DNA of 64,000 nt, from positions 186,001-250,000 of the forward strand of contig JABTUN010000001.1 of assembly GCA_015075365.1 (NCBI GenBank), read 5' to 3'. Position numbers and translations under genes: made by a program. Below, one piece after another: positions 1 to 7,415 of this stretch. Positions within the stretch are counted from its first letter, which is position 1. The number at the start of each line of letters is the position of its first letter. The notes under the pieces are model-generated. The model had not been told where the DNA came from. It saw only the letters and a list, made by a program, of their open reading frames with translations, and ran no database searches. Source of the stretch: Verrucomicrobiaceae bacterium (GTDB lineage Bacteria > Verrucomicrobiota > Verrucomicrobiia > Verrucomicrobiales > Verrucomicrobiaceae).

Positions 1-1
1 A

Positions 2-250
2 AATGTCTTCCCGCACATCGAGGTCTTCGGCGTCGGCGGACGGCCCGACGAGACACAAAACGTCATCTTGCTGTGCAGCCGCCAGGAGATGAAATCACGC
101 CTCACGGACCGCTACTTTGCGCCGGGGTCCTGGCAGCAGCGGCTCACCCACCGCCGCGTGCCGCCCGGCCAGCTACCGCGCCCGGGCATCGCCTTCACCG
201 ACGACCTTAATCCAGTGGACGCGATCATCGCCAGGGGGTTGCTGGAATAG
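2..250 (+). CDS. C-terminal fragment of a spermidine-synthase-like aminopropyltransferase (partial, 5' end outside window)
   Basis: An open frame enters from the left edge and ends in TAG at 248-250. The visible 82 residues begin NVFPHIEVFGVGG and end FTDDLNPVDAIIARGLLE. A hydrophobic strand (VILLCSR) followed by a basic stretch and a late (T)DDxxPVD motif is what one expects at the C-terminus of spermidine synthase-like Rossmann methyltransferase-fold proteins, including the membrane-fused versions. The catalytic core lies outside the window, so the assignment rests only on this tail. The gene converges on gcvH with 8 bases between the stops. Confidence 0.5.
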   Translation, partial: NVFPHIEVFGVGGRPDETQNVILLCSRQEMKSRLTDRYFAPGSWQQRLTHRRVPPGQLPRPGIAFTDDLNPVDAIIARGLLE

Positions 251-258
251 CTGGATGA

Positions 259-639
259 TTACCCGAGGTGCGTCGTGTAGGCAGCCGCGGTCATGAGCTT
301 CTCAAACTCCGCCGCGTTCGACGGCTTGATCTTGAAGATGTGCCCGGCGGCGTAGGGATCGGTGTTGATGAGGCCGGGCTCGCTTTGCAACGCCTCGTTC
401 ACCGCCACGATCTCGCCACTGACCGGCGCGTAGATGTCGCTGGCGGCCTTCACGGACTCGATCACGCACACCTGCTGGCCAGCGGTCACAACGGAGCCGA
501 TCTTCGGCAGATCGACGAACACGACATCCGTCAGTTCCGCCTGTGCGTGATCGGTGATGCCCACTGGCGCGGGATCCTGCGTCGGATCAATCCATTCATG
601 GGAGTCACGATAGCGGAGATGGTCTGGAATGTTGCTCAT
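259..639 (-). CDS. gcvH: Glycine cleavage system H protein
   Basis: This 126-residue protein is the normal H-protein length. It carries the lipoyl-attachment context V-I-E-S-V-K-A-A-S with Lys64 as the lipoylated residue, after an N-terminal YRDSHEWI segment and the [19 protein letters not shown] strand typical of the family. H protein shuttles the aminomethyl group from the P protein to the T and L proteins of the glycine cleavage complex in the cytoplasm. The gcvT and gcvP genes are not adjacent here, so gcvH stands alone, divergent from the first rlmN. The start is the ATG at 639. Confidence 0.97.
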   Translation of the reverse strand: MSNIPDHLRYRDSHEWIDPTQDPAPVGITDHAQAELTDVVFVDLPKIGSVVTAGQQVCVIESVKAASDIYAPVSGEIVAVNEALQSEPGLINTDPYAAGHIFKIKPSNAAEFEKLMTAAAYTTHLG

Positions 640-805
640 GGCACGGATGTTTTAGACCGGCCGGAAAACGTTTCCAGCGCGCATTGTGGCAAAAAACATG
701 TCCGCCGCCCGGGTCACGGAGACAGCTGAAAGCGCGGGGTATCCGGCGTCCTTGTCCTTGTTTCGTTGTTCCCGCTCCGCATGATCCCATCACCGAGTTT
801 TGTCC

Positions 806-1909
806 ATGCCACCTTCGCTCCATGATCTGACCTTTGACCAAGTCACCCGCCTGCTGACGGAGGAGGGGCTGCGCCCGGCGCACGCGAAAACGCTTTGGAA
901 CACGCTGCAATACCGCTCCATGACCGATCCGCTGGCCCGCCCTGACCTGGCCCCGCCGCTGCGCCGCTGGCTGGAGCAGGCGCTGTCCGGCGGGGCGTGG
1001 ACGCTCGACACGCCTGCGGTCACCTCCGATGTCCCCAGCAGCGACGGCCTGACGAGGAAAGCGCTGCTCAAGCTGACTGACGCGCAGGAAATCGAGACCG
1101 TGATCATGGGCTACGAGGGGCGGCATACCGCGTGCATCAGCACACAGGCAGGCTGCGCGATGGGCTGCGTGTTTTGCGCGACAGGGCAGATGGGCTTCGT
1201 GCGCCATCTGAGGCCCGGCGAGATCGTGGCACAGGTGCATCACGCACGCCGCGTGCTGGCGGACGAGGGGAAACATCTGCGCAATCTTGTCTTCATGGGA
1301 ATGGGGGAGCCGCTGCACAACTACGACGCGGTGATGACCGCGCTCGACATCATCACGCACACCAGCGGCATCAATATCGGCCCCTCGAAGGTCAGCATCT
1401 CCACCGTGGGGGTCGTGCCGGGCATCCGCCGCCTGGCGGAGGAAGGCCGCCCCTACAATCTGGCCGTCTCCCTGCACGCGGCGAGCGACGAAGAACGCGG
1501 TGCCATCGTTCCAGCGAACGCCAAATGGCCTCTGGCGGAGCTGCTGGACGCGTGCCGGGAGTACAACGCCCGCACCGGCAGACGCATCTTCTTCGCCTGG
1601 ACGCTGATCGCCGGTGTGAATGACTCACCGGAACATGCCCGGCGAGTGGCGGCGCTGCTGCACGGACTGGACGCGCATGTGAATCTGATCCCGCTGAACC
1701 GCACACCGGGTTATGCAGGGGAGGAAAGCGCGGATGAGGCGGCGGACGAGTTTCACCGCATTTTGCAAAGCGCCGGCTTTCCCTGCACGATCCGTCAGCG
1801 CCGCGGGATTGACGTGGCCGCGGGCTGCGGCCAGCTACGGGCTGAAAAGCAGCGTTCGCGCGCAGGAAGGACCGCCGCGGGCGCATCTTCCGCGCTGCTT
1901 CCGGCGTAG
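806..1909 (+). CDS. rlmN: RlmN-family radical SAM 23S rRNA (A2503-C2)/tRNA methyltransferase, copy 1
   Basis: This 367-residue protein is placed at the ATG at 806; an in-frame TTG lies two codons upstream. It has the radical SAM motif CxxxCxxC (Cys117, Cys121, Cys124), the MGMGEP SAM-binding segment, and both RlmN mechanistic cysteines: Cys110 just before the cluster and Cys341 in the terminal CGQL motif. RlmN builds C2-methyladenosine on 23S rRNA A2503 and tRNA A37. A second, clearly diverged RlmN is encoded at 15355-16479. This copy has an Arg/Ala-rich tail after CGQL and is monocistronic. Cfr cannot be excluded on motifs alone, but the sequence reads as RlmN. Confidence 0.9.
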   Translation: MPPSLHDLTFDQVTRLLTEEGLRPAHAKTLWNTLQYRSMTDPLARPDLAPPLRRWLEQALSGGAWTLDTPAVTSDVPSSDGLTRKALLKLTDAQEIETVIMGYEGRHTACISTQAGCAMGCVFCATGQMGFVRHLRPGEIVAQVHHARRVLADEGKHLRNLVFMGMGEPLHNYDAVMTALDIITHTSGINIGPSKVSISTVGVVPGIRRLAEEGRPYNLAVSLHAASDEERGAIVPANAKWPLAELLDACREYNARTGRRIFFAWTLIAGVNDSPEHARRVAALLHGLDAHVNLIPLNRTPGYAGEESADEAADEFHRILQSAGFPCTIRQRRGIDVAAGCGQLRAEKQRSRAGRTAAGASSALLPA

Positions 1910-1951
1910 AGTATCCTGTCTTTTGAATTTTCGAGCCTCCAACAGCCCCGC

Positions 1952-2842
1952 ATGACCTTCCTCCGTCCCCGATTCTCCATCATGATCTGGTGGCTCGCCC
2001 TGCTTGTGTGCCTGCCGCTCGCGGGACAGACGCCAGCACCTTCGTGGGCCTCGTCGCTGACCGCGTCAGCGCCGGGACCGCATCTCACGGTTCCGCCCTG
2101 CGTGCTGGATTTTGAACTCGGCTGGAACAACACGGTGAAGGCCGGCGTGGCCCGGGTGATCGTGAAGCAGGCCGGCCCCTACTGGCGGGCCACAGCCAAG
2201 GCCTCCAGCACCGGCTTTGCGCGCACGCTGTGGACCTATGACTGCACCATGTCGTCCATCATCGACCGCGCCACCCTGCACCCGCGCTTCATGCAGCACA
2301 GCGAATCAGACCGGTCGGAGACCTGCCGCTACCGGGTCTCCTTCCAGCCGCGCCGGCTGATCACGGAGTCAACCATCCAGCCGAAGGGCGGAACCGCGAC
2401 CACGTTCACGACGGACTGCGCCTTCGCGCCGATCGAGGATCTGCTGTCGGTCATCCTGTTCGTGCGCAGCCTGCCGCTGGCGGCCGGAGACTCTGTCACA
2501 CGCGTCGTGCAGCCCTGGGACAAGCCTTATTTGACCACGTTTGAGGTGCAGGGCCGGGAAAGCCTCACCATCAGCGGGAAAAAGCAGCCATGCATCCGGC
2601 TGGGCATCCAGATTCGGAAGATCGACCGCGCCAGCCTGGCGCTTTCCAGCTACAAGAAGATGAAGACCGCCACCATCTGGATCTCCGACGACACCCTGCG
2701 CCTGCCGGTGGAGATGCGGGCGGAGATTTTCATCGGCTACATGTCCTGCCGTCTCACGGGCCGGACCCTGCTGACCGGCACGGACATGCACAGCCCGGCC
2801 CCCACCGCGGCGTCCATGTATGTGAAGCCTCCGGCACCGTGA
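1952..2842 (+). CDS. Exported DUF3108 protein
   Basis: This 296-residue protein has an N-terminal hydrophobic segment (about residues 10-25, IMIWWLALLVCLPLAG) that looks like a signal peptide. The remaining beta-rich body contains FELGWNNTVKAGVARV, WTYDCTMSSIIDRATLHP and DLLSVILFVRSLPLAAGD, which match my knowledge of the DUF3108 family: periplasmic proteins of unknown biochemical role in Gram-negative bacteria. Cys in YDC, ETCRY and TDCAF could form disulfides. It lies 42 bases after rlmN copy 1 and 141 bases before rplM, so it may share a transcript with rlmN. No function is claimed. Confidence 0.8.
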   Translation: MTFLRPRFSIMIWWLALLVCLPLAGQTPAPSWASSLTASAPGPHLTVPPCVLDFELGWNNTVKAGVARVIVKQAGPYWRATAKASSTGFARTLWTYDCTMSSIIDRATLHPRFMQHSESDRSETCRYRVSFQPRRLITESTIQPKGGTATTFTTDCAFAPIEDLLSVILFVRSLPLAAGDSVTRVVQPWDKPYLTTFEVQGRESLTISGKKQPCIRLGIQIRKIDRASLALSSYKKMKTATIWISDDTLRLPVEMRAEIFIGYMSCRLTGRTLLTGTDMHSPAPTAASMYVKPPAP

Positions 2843-2983
2843 AAAGGGCGGCCAAGCCCTGAATGAAAGCAACCTCCTGTGCCTGCGAGTTTCAGGTTGA
2901 CACCCGGAGCCAGTCCCCTATTCTCCCGGCCCTTCCGCCCCAAAAAGGAAGGAAAACTTCCCCCTCCTGACACGCAGTTTCCC

Positions 2984-3418
2984 ATGAAGACATTCTCCGC
3001 CAAAGCCCAAGAGCAGACAAACCGCCAATGGTATGTCATCGACGCCAAGGACCAGATCCTCGGTGATGTGGCCGTTGCCGCGGCGAATCTTCTGCGCGGC
3101 AAGACCAAGCCCACCTTCACCCCTCATGTGGACACCGGTGATTTCGTGGTCGTCCTCAACGCGGCGGAAGTCCGCCTCAGCGGCAAGAAGGAGCAGCAGA
3201 AGATTTACACCTCCAAGGCCGGCTACATCGGCAACCAGAAGATCGAAAACGTGGAGCGCGTGCGCGCCCGCCGTCCTGAGTTGCTCATCGAGCGCGCCGT
3301 GAAGGGCATGGTCCCCCACAACCGCCTCGGACGCTCGGTGATGGGCAAACTGAAGATCTACAGCGGCAGCGAGCACCCGCACGAGGCGCAAAATCCGAAG
3401 CCGTTTGCCATCGCGTGA
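2984..3418 (+). CDS. rplM: Large ribosomal subunit protein L13
   Basis: The 144-residue product has the normal L13 length when started at the ATG at 2984; the open frame extends further upstream, but that part is not L13-like. Diagnostic segments are WYVIDAKDQILGDVA at the N-terminus, GDFVVVLNAAEVRLSGKK, and the basic C-terminal VKGMVPHNRLGRSVMGKLKI. L13 binds 23S rRNA early in 50S assembly. It is followed after 40 bases by rpsI, the conserved rplM-rpsI pair. Confidence 0.98.
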   Translation: MKTFSAKAQEQTNRQWYVIDAKDQILGDVAVAAANLLRGKTKPTFTPHVDTGDFVVVLNAAEVRLSGKKEQQKIYTSKAGYIGNQKIENVERVRARRPELLIERAVKGMVPHNRLGRSVMGKLKIYSGSEHPHEAQNPKPFAIA

Positions 3419-3458
3419 CCGACACGACCCCCGACATCCTCCCCCAGCAATCTGACTC

Positions 3459-3851
3459 ATGAGCAAGCCCATCAGCAACTCCACCGGCCGCCGCAAGACC
3501 GCCATCGCCCGTGTTTTCGTCAAGGAAGGCAGCGGCTCCATCACCGTAAACGGCCGTGATTTTGAGGAGTACTTCCCCATCGTGGCGCACCAGAACCAGA
3601 TTCTGTTCCCGCTGGCCCTGACCAACAGCCGCCTGGGCTACGACTTCCTCGTGAACGCCACCGGTGGTGGCGTGACCGGCCAGGTGGGTGCTGTGCGCCT
3701 CGGCATCGCCCGCGCCCTGATCCGCATCAATCCTGAGCATCGCGCCGCGCTGAAGGCCAACGGCCTCCTCACCCGCGACAGCCGCGCCAAGGAGCGCAAG
3801 AAGCCCGGCCGCCCCGGCGCCCGCAAGCGCTTCCAGTTCTCCAAGCGCTGA
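3459..3851 (+). CDS. rpsI: Small ribosomal subunit protein S9
   Basis: The 130-residue product shows the S9 hallmarks: GRRKTAIARVFVKEGSG near the N-terminus, GGGVTGQVGAVRLGIARAL in the middle, and the very basic C-terminus ending KRFQFSKR, whose last residues reach the P-site tRNA in the ribosome. It is co-transcribed with rplM and followed by an intrinsic terminator at 3885-3920. Confidence 0.98.
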   Translation: MSKPISNSTGRRKTAIARVFVKEGSGSITVNGRDFEEYFPIVAHQNQILFPLALTNSRLGYDFLVNATGGGVTGQVGAVRLGIARALIRINPEHRAALKANGLLTRDSRAKERKKPGRPGARKRFQFSKR

Positions 3852-3884
3852 TGCGCCCCCTTTTCGTGCCCGTGTGTTGTTTGT

Positions 3885-3920
3885 GCAAAGCCCCGCAGAG
3901 ATGCGGGGCTTTGTTCATTT
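3885..3920 (+). terminator. Rho-independent terminator after rplM-rpsI
   Basis: A 10-bp perfect stem AAAGCCCCGC (3887-3896) / GCGGGGCTTT (3903-3912) surrounds the loop AGAGAT and extends by a C-G and a G-T pair. A T-rich stretch (TTGTTCATTT) follows. It lies 35 bases after the rpsI stop and ends the ribosomal protein operon. Confidence 0.9.
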
Positions 3921-4029
3921 CAGGAGGACGCGCACCGCACGCATCTTGTTGATCTTTGCCATTCCGCCCTGACTCGTGCCGGACACGATCACAGGGCCAC
4001 CGCCCTCATTCACCTCCCAGATCCCTCCT

Positions 4030-4902
4030 ATGTCCGCCCCCGTCCGCAAAGCTGTCATTCCCGCTGCCGGCCACGGCACGCGTTTTCTTCCCATCTCCAA
4101 GGCGGTGCCAAAGGAGATGCTGCCGGTCGTGGACAAGCCGGTGATCCAGTATGTCGTGGAAGAGGCGGCCGCATCCGGCATCACGGACATCCTGATCGTC
4201 ATCTCACGCTCCAAGCGGCCCATTGAGGAGCATTTTCACCCGGCTTTTGAACTGGAGGCGGAGTTGGAGGCCAAAAACCGCGTGGCGGAGCTCGAAGACC
4301 TGCGCCGCCTGCAATCCCTGGCCCGCGTTCACTACGTCTGGCAGGCAAAAATGGGCGGGCTGGGAGATGCGATCCTCCATGCGCGCGAGCATGTGGGCGA
4401 CGAGCCCTTTGCCGTGCTGCTGGGCGATACGATCGTGACGAGCACCTCGGACAAGCCGGTGACGCGCCAGCTTGCGGATGTGGTGGAGGCGCACGGCGGC
4501 TCGGCGGTGGCCTTGCAGCAGGTCCCGCCGGAAAAAGTCAGCCGCTATGGCATTCTCGGCGGGCAGGAGATCGCGCCGGGGCTCATCCGCGCGGATCAGT
4601 TCGTGGAGAAGCCCAGGCCGGAGGATGCGCCGTCCAATCTCGCGGTCAGCGCGCGCTATGTGCTCAGCCCGCGCATTTTCGAACACCTGCTCCGCACCCG
4701 CCCCGGCAAGGGCGGCGAATTGCAACTGACCGATGCCATGGCCAGCCTGATGAAGGAGGAAACCCTGCACGGGCTGCGCTACGACGGCGCTCGGCACGAC
4801 ATCGGCAACAAGCTCGACTTTCTCAAAGCGAACCTCCACTTCGCCCTCCAGCGGGAGGACATCGCGGAGGCGCTGCGCGCGCACTTGCACACGCTGGTGT
4901 GA
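4030..4902 (+). CDS. galU: UTP-glucose-1-phosphate uridylyltransferase
   Basis: This 290-residue nucleotidyltransferase starts at the ATG at 4030 (MSAPVRKAVIPAAGHGTRF); an upstream in-frame ATG at 3976 would add a Pro-rich stretch with no homology. It has the nucleotide-binding loop AAGHGTRFLPISKAVPKEMLP, PVIQYVVEEA, and the late GELQLTDAM and DIGNKLDFLKAN motifs typical of bacterial GalU. The enzyme makes UDP-glucose for polysaccharide and lipopolysaccharide synthesis. It is transcribed separately from the preceding ribosomal operon. Confidence 0.95.
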   Translation: MSAPVRKAVIPAAGHGTRFLPISKAVPKEMLPVVDKPVIQYVVEEAAASGITDILIVISRSKRPIEEHFHPAFELEAELEAKNRVAELEDLRRLQSLARVHYVWQAKMGGLGDAILHAREHVGDEPFAVLLGDTIVTSTSDKPVTRQLADVVEAHGGSAVALQQVPPEKVSRYGILGGQEIAPGLIRADQFVEKPRPEDAPSNLAVSARYVLSPRIFEHLLRTRPGKGGELQLTDAMASLMKEETLHGLRYDGARHDIGNKLDFLKANLHFALQREDIAEALRAHLHTLV

Positions 4903-5037
4903 TTCATGGGCTTTCTCGCGTCGTGAGCAGCGATTCCTTCACCGGCGGCAGCTGATCATTCAACGCTGGCGTGGCCGGGAACACGGCTTTTTGCTGGAGG
5001 TTTGGACGTGATTGCGGCACCATGGTCGTCACCGCCC

Positions 5038-5622
5038 ATGCGTGCCCCGTCCCCTGCCCTGCTCCTGCCCATGATGTGCCTCATGGCGGTCGTAGCGGCG
5101 GGCCAGGGGGTGAAATCCAGGGCGAAAATGCCATCCTGCGAGGCCGTGTGCGCCGGGCTGGCGGCGGCGATCCGGCAAAGCCCTGACAAACTGGTCATGC
5201 GCCTGGAGGACGCGCTGGTGATCAACGAGTCCTGCACCGCTGACATCGTGGCCACGGCCATCGACGCGGTGAACGCCGACCCGCTGAAGGTACGCAAGAT
5301 TTACGAGACAGCGGTCAATGTGGTCCCTCACCGCGCCGGGCAGGTGCGCCAAGCGGTGGCGTCCTTTTCCGTACCAGCAGCGGTGGAGGCACCGGCGGTG
5401 GCGTTCGAGGTGCGGCGCGCCGAACTGCCGAATGGCCGGCCGCCGCCCGCGTTTGAGGTAAGACGGGCGGAGGTGGCCGGTCTGACGGCGAGGACGCCCG
5501 TTCCTGAGGTCCGCCGGGCGGAGATTCCAGGGCGGGAGGAGGTGCGCCGGGCAGTGGTGGTGGCGGAGAGCTCCCCTGCCCGGTCGGGCAAAACGGCCCC
5601 GCGGACCAAACGCCGTCGGTGA
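5038..5622 (+). CDS. Exported hypothetical protein with EVRRAE repeats
   Basis: I do not recognise a named family. From the ATG at 5038 the 194-residue product begins with a hydrophobic signal-like segment (ALLLPMMCLMAVVAAG). It then has a short helical domain with two Cys-containing turns (MPSCEAVC, NESCTAD). The C-terminal half is built of EVRRAE motifs separated by Pro/Gly/Ala linkers: AFEVRRAE twice, then PEVRRAE and EEVRRAV. It ends in a basic tail (KTAPRTKRRR). A TTG at 5002 is an alternative start that would put 12 extra residues before the signal segment. Confidence 0.6.
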   Translation: MRAPSPALLLPMMCLMAVVAAGQGVKSRAKMPSCEAVCAGLAAAIRQSPDKLVMRLEDALVINESCTADIVATAIDAVNADPLKVRKIYETAVNVVPHRAGQVRQAVASFSVPAAVEAPAVAFEVRRAELPNGRPPPAFEVRRAEVAGLTARTPVPEVRRAEIPGREEVRRAVVVAESSPARSGKTAPRTKRRR

Positions 5623-5626
5623 GGGC

Positions 5627-5645
5627 TGTCAGGCGTCGCCTGACA
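5627..5645. repeat. Perfect palindrome after a stop codon, REP-like
   Basis: TGTCAGGCG (5627-5635), a single T, then CGCCTGACA (5637-5645) form a perfect 9-bp inverted repeat starting five bases after the stop of the EVRRAE gene. There is no T-run after it, so it is a weak terminator candidate. It could instead be a repetitive extragenic palindrome. Confidence 0.5.
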
Positions 5646-5694
5646 CAGTCGAGACATCCCAGGGATGCATGTACATAGTAGCCACAAATTTTAG

Positions 5695-5722
5695 TTGAGA
5701 AAAAACGGCTCTTAATTATAAC
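5695..5722 (+). promoter_or_regulatory. Sigma-70-like promoter of the Gld-type ABC operon
   Basis: TTGAGA (5695-5700) and TATAAC (5717-5722) are separated by 16 bases in an AT-rich patch that stands out from the GC-rich surroundings. It lies 33 bases before the GTG at 5755 and 105 bases before the ATG at 5827. The next upstream gene ends in a palindrome, so this is the natural start of the operon. Confidence 0.55.
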
Positions 5723-5826
5723 CGCGCCGCGTTTCTGAACGTCCGCTGGCTGGCGTGAGTTTTGACCCGCCTTCCAGCGGCAGACAATCCTCCTATCCCC
5801 AACCCTCCAACCAACCCCGCGACCTC

Positions 5827-6564
5827 ATGATCCAGGTGAAGAACCTCCGTAAAGAGTTCGGCTCGAAGGTGGCCGTCGATGACGTGTCCTTCAAAGTCGA
5901 AAAAGGCGAAGTGCTCGGCTTCCTCGGCCCGAACGGTGCCGGCAAATCGACGACAATGCGCATGGTGACCGGCTATTTCCGCCCCACCGCAGGCTCCGTG
6001 ACGCTTGGTGGCATTGACATGATCGACGAGCCTGAGAGGGCAAAGCAGATCCTCGGCTACCTGCCGGAAAACGCCCCGCTTTACTCAGACATGACCGTGG
6101 TGAGCTTTCTGGGCTTCTGCGCCGAGATGCGCGGTATTTATGGCGCGGCCAAACTGAAGGCCATCGACCGGGTCCTGGACCTCTGCTTCCTCGACCGCGT
6201 GCGCAACCAGAGCGTGGACACCCTTTCCAAGGGCTACCGCCACCGCACCTGCTTCGCCCAGAGCATCATTCACGACCCGGAGGTGCTGATCCTCGACGAG
6301 CCGACCGACGGTCTCGATCCGAACCAGAAGCACGAGGTGCGCGGCATGATCAAGCGCATGGGCCAGAACAAGGCCATCATCTTCTCCACCCACATCCTGG
6401 AGGAAGTGGACGCCGCCTGCTCCCGCGCCATGATCATCGACCGCGGCAAGGTGGTGGCCGACGGCACTCCAGAACAGCTCCGCAAACTCGTCCCCGGCTG
6501 CAACAGCCTCGACGAGGTCTTCCGCAGCATCACCCGCGGCGACACCGCAAAGAAGGGCGAGTAA
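5827..6564 (+). CDS. ABC transporter ATP-binding protein, GldA-like
   Basis: The 245-residue ATPase starts at the ATG at 5827 (MIQVKNLRKEFGSKVAVDDV). A GTG at 5755 would add 24 Ser/Pro/Gln-rich residues. Motifs are Walker A GPNGAGKST, signature LSKGYRHR (Lys in place of the usual second Gly, as in the GldA/NatA/CcmA group), Walker B VLILDEP, D-loop GLDP and the H-loop STH. It is the first gene of an operon with a permease, a GldG-like protein and a DUF4340 protein. In Bacteroidota the GldAFG system supports gliding; in Verrucomicrobia its substrate is unknown. Confidence 0.9.
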   Translation: MIQVKNLRKEFGSKVAVDDVSFKVEKGEVLGFLGPNGAGKSTTMRMVTGYFRPTAGSVTLGGIDMIDEPERAKQILGYLPENAPLYSDMTVVSFLGFCAEMRGIYGAAKLKAIDRVLDLCFLDRVRNQSVDTLSKGYRHRTCFAQSIIHDPEVLILDEPTDGLDPNQKHEVRGMIKRMGQNKAIIFSTHILEEVDAACSRAMIIDRGKVVADGTPEQLRKLVPGCNSLDEVFRSITRGDTAKKGE

Positions 6565-6615
6565 TCCCGCCCGCAGACAACCCTTTACGTTTCACCCCAA
6601 CCCGATTCCCCGCAC

Positions 6616-7374
6616 ATGAACAAACGAGACTTCGAAAACACCCTGACGGTCTTCAAGCGCGAGTTCCTGGCCTATTTCAACTCGCCCGTGCTCTATGTCA
6701 TCGTGATCATCTTCCTGCTCGCCTCGCAGGGCTTCACGTTCTTCTTCTCCCGCATCCTCGACAGCGATGACGTTTCGCTGGCCACGCGCTTCTTTGTCTG
6801 GCATCCGTGGATCTACACCGTGCTGGCCCCCGCCGTGGGCATGCGCCTGTGGTCTGAGGAGCACCGCCTGGGCACCATCGAGCTGCTCATGACCATGCCG
6901 GTGAGCCCCTGGCAGGCCATTTTGGGCAAATTCTTCGCCGCCGCAGTGGTTTGGGCCATTGCGCTGACATTGACCGCGCCCATCGTGCTCACGGTCTTCT
7001 ACCTCGGAAATCCGGACGCCGGCCCGATCGTCAGCGGCTACGTCGCCAGCTATCTGTATGCGATGGCCTGCCTCGCGGTGACCAGCGCCATCAGCGCGCT
7101 GACGCGCAGCCAGGTGGTGTGCTTCATCATCAGCGTGGCTTTCTGCCTGGTGATCGCCCTGATCGGCGACCCAGGCATCACCCAGGCCGTCGTGAACGCC
7201 GTTCCTTCCGGCTGGGAGTTCGTGGTGCGCTTCATCAGCTACTTCAGCTTCATGGACCACTTCTTTGAAATGACGAAGGGCATCTTCGTCCTGCGTGACG
7301 TGCTCTACTTCCTCTCTGTCATCATCGTGGCCCTGCTGGTGACCGACCTGGGCCTGCGCTCCAAGCGCGCGTAA
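6616..7374 (+). CDS. ABC transporter permease, GldF-like (ABC-2 type)
   Basis: This 252-residue integral membrane protein has six predicted spans, with the cytoplasmic N-terminal helix FKREFLAYFNSPVLYVI that is characteristic of the GldF/NosY permeases. The conserved WSEEHRLGTIELLMTMPVS segment after the second span is the family signature. It lies 51 bases after the ATPase gene and almost certainly forms the membrane channel with it. Confidence 0.9.
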   Translation: MNKRDFENTLTVFKREFLAYFNSPVLYVIVIIFLLASQGFTFFFSRILDSDDVSLATRFFVWHPWIYTVLAPAVGMRLWSEEHRLGTIELLMTMPVSPWQAILGKFFAAAVVWAIALTLTAPIVLTVFYLGNPDAGPIVSGYVASYLYAMACLAVTSAISALTRSQVVCFIISVAFCLVIALIGDPGITQAVVNAVPSGWEFVVRFISYFSFMDHFFEMTKGIFVLRDVLYFLSVIIVALLVTDLGLRSKRA

Positions 7375-7415
7375 GATTTCAAATCTCCAACCTCCAATTT
7401 CAAATCTCCTGCCCC

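Noticed and set aside
605..1477. 290-codon minus-strand open frame opposite the first rlmN
   Set aside because: It is antisense to a gene with full RlmN motifs and is Arg/His/Ala-rich without any domain, as expected from GC-rich shadow frames.
806..1909. Cfr-type antibiotic-resistance methyltransferase
   Set aside because: Motifs are shared by RlmN and Cfr; the sequence features visible to me (length, N-terminal domain) favour RlmN, so Cfr is only kept as a check.
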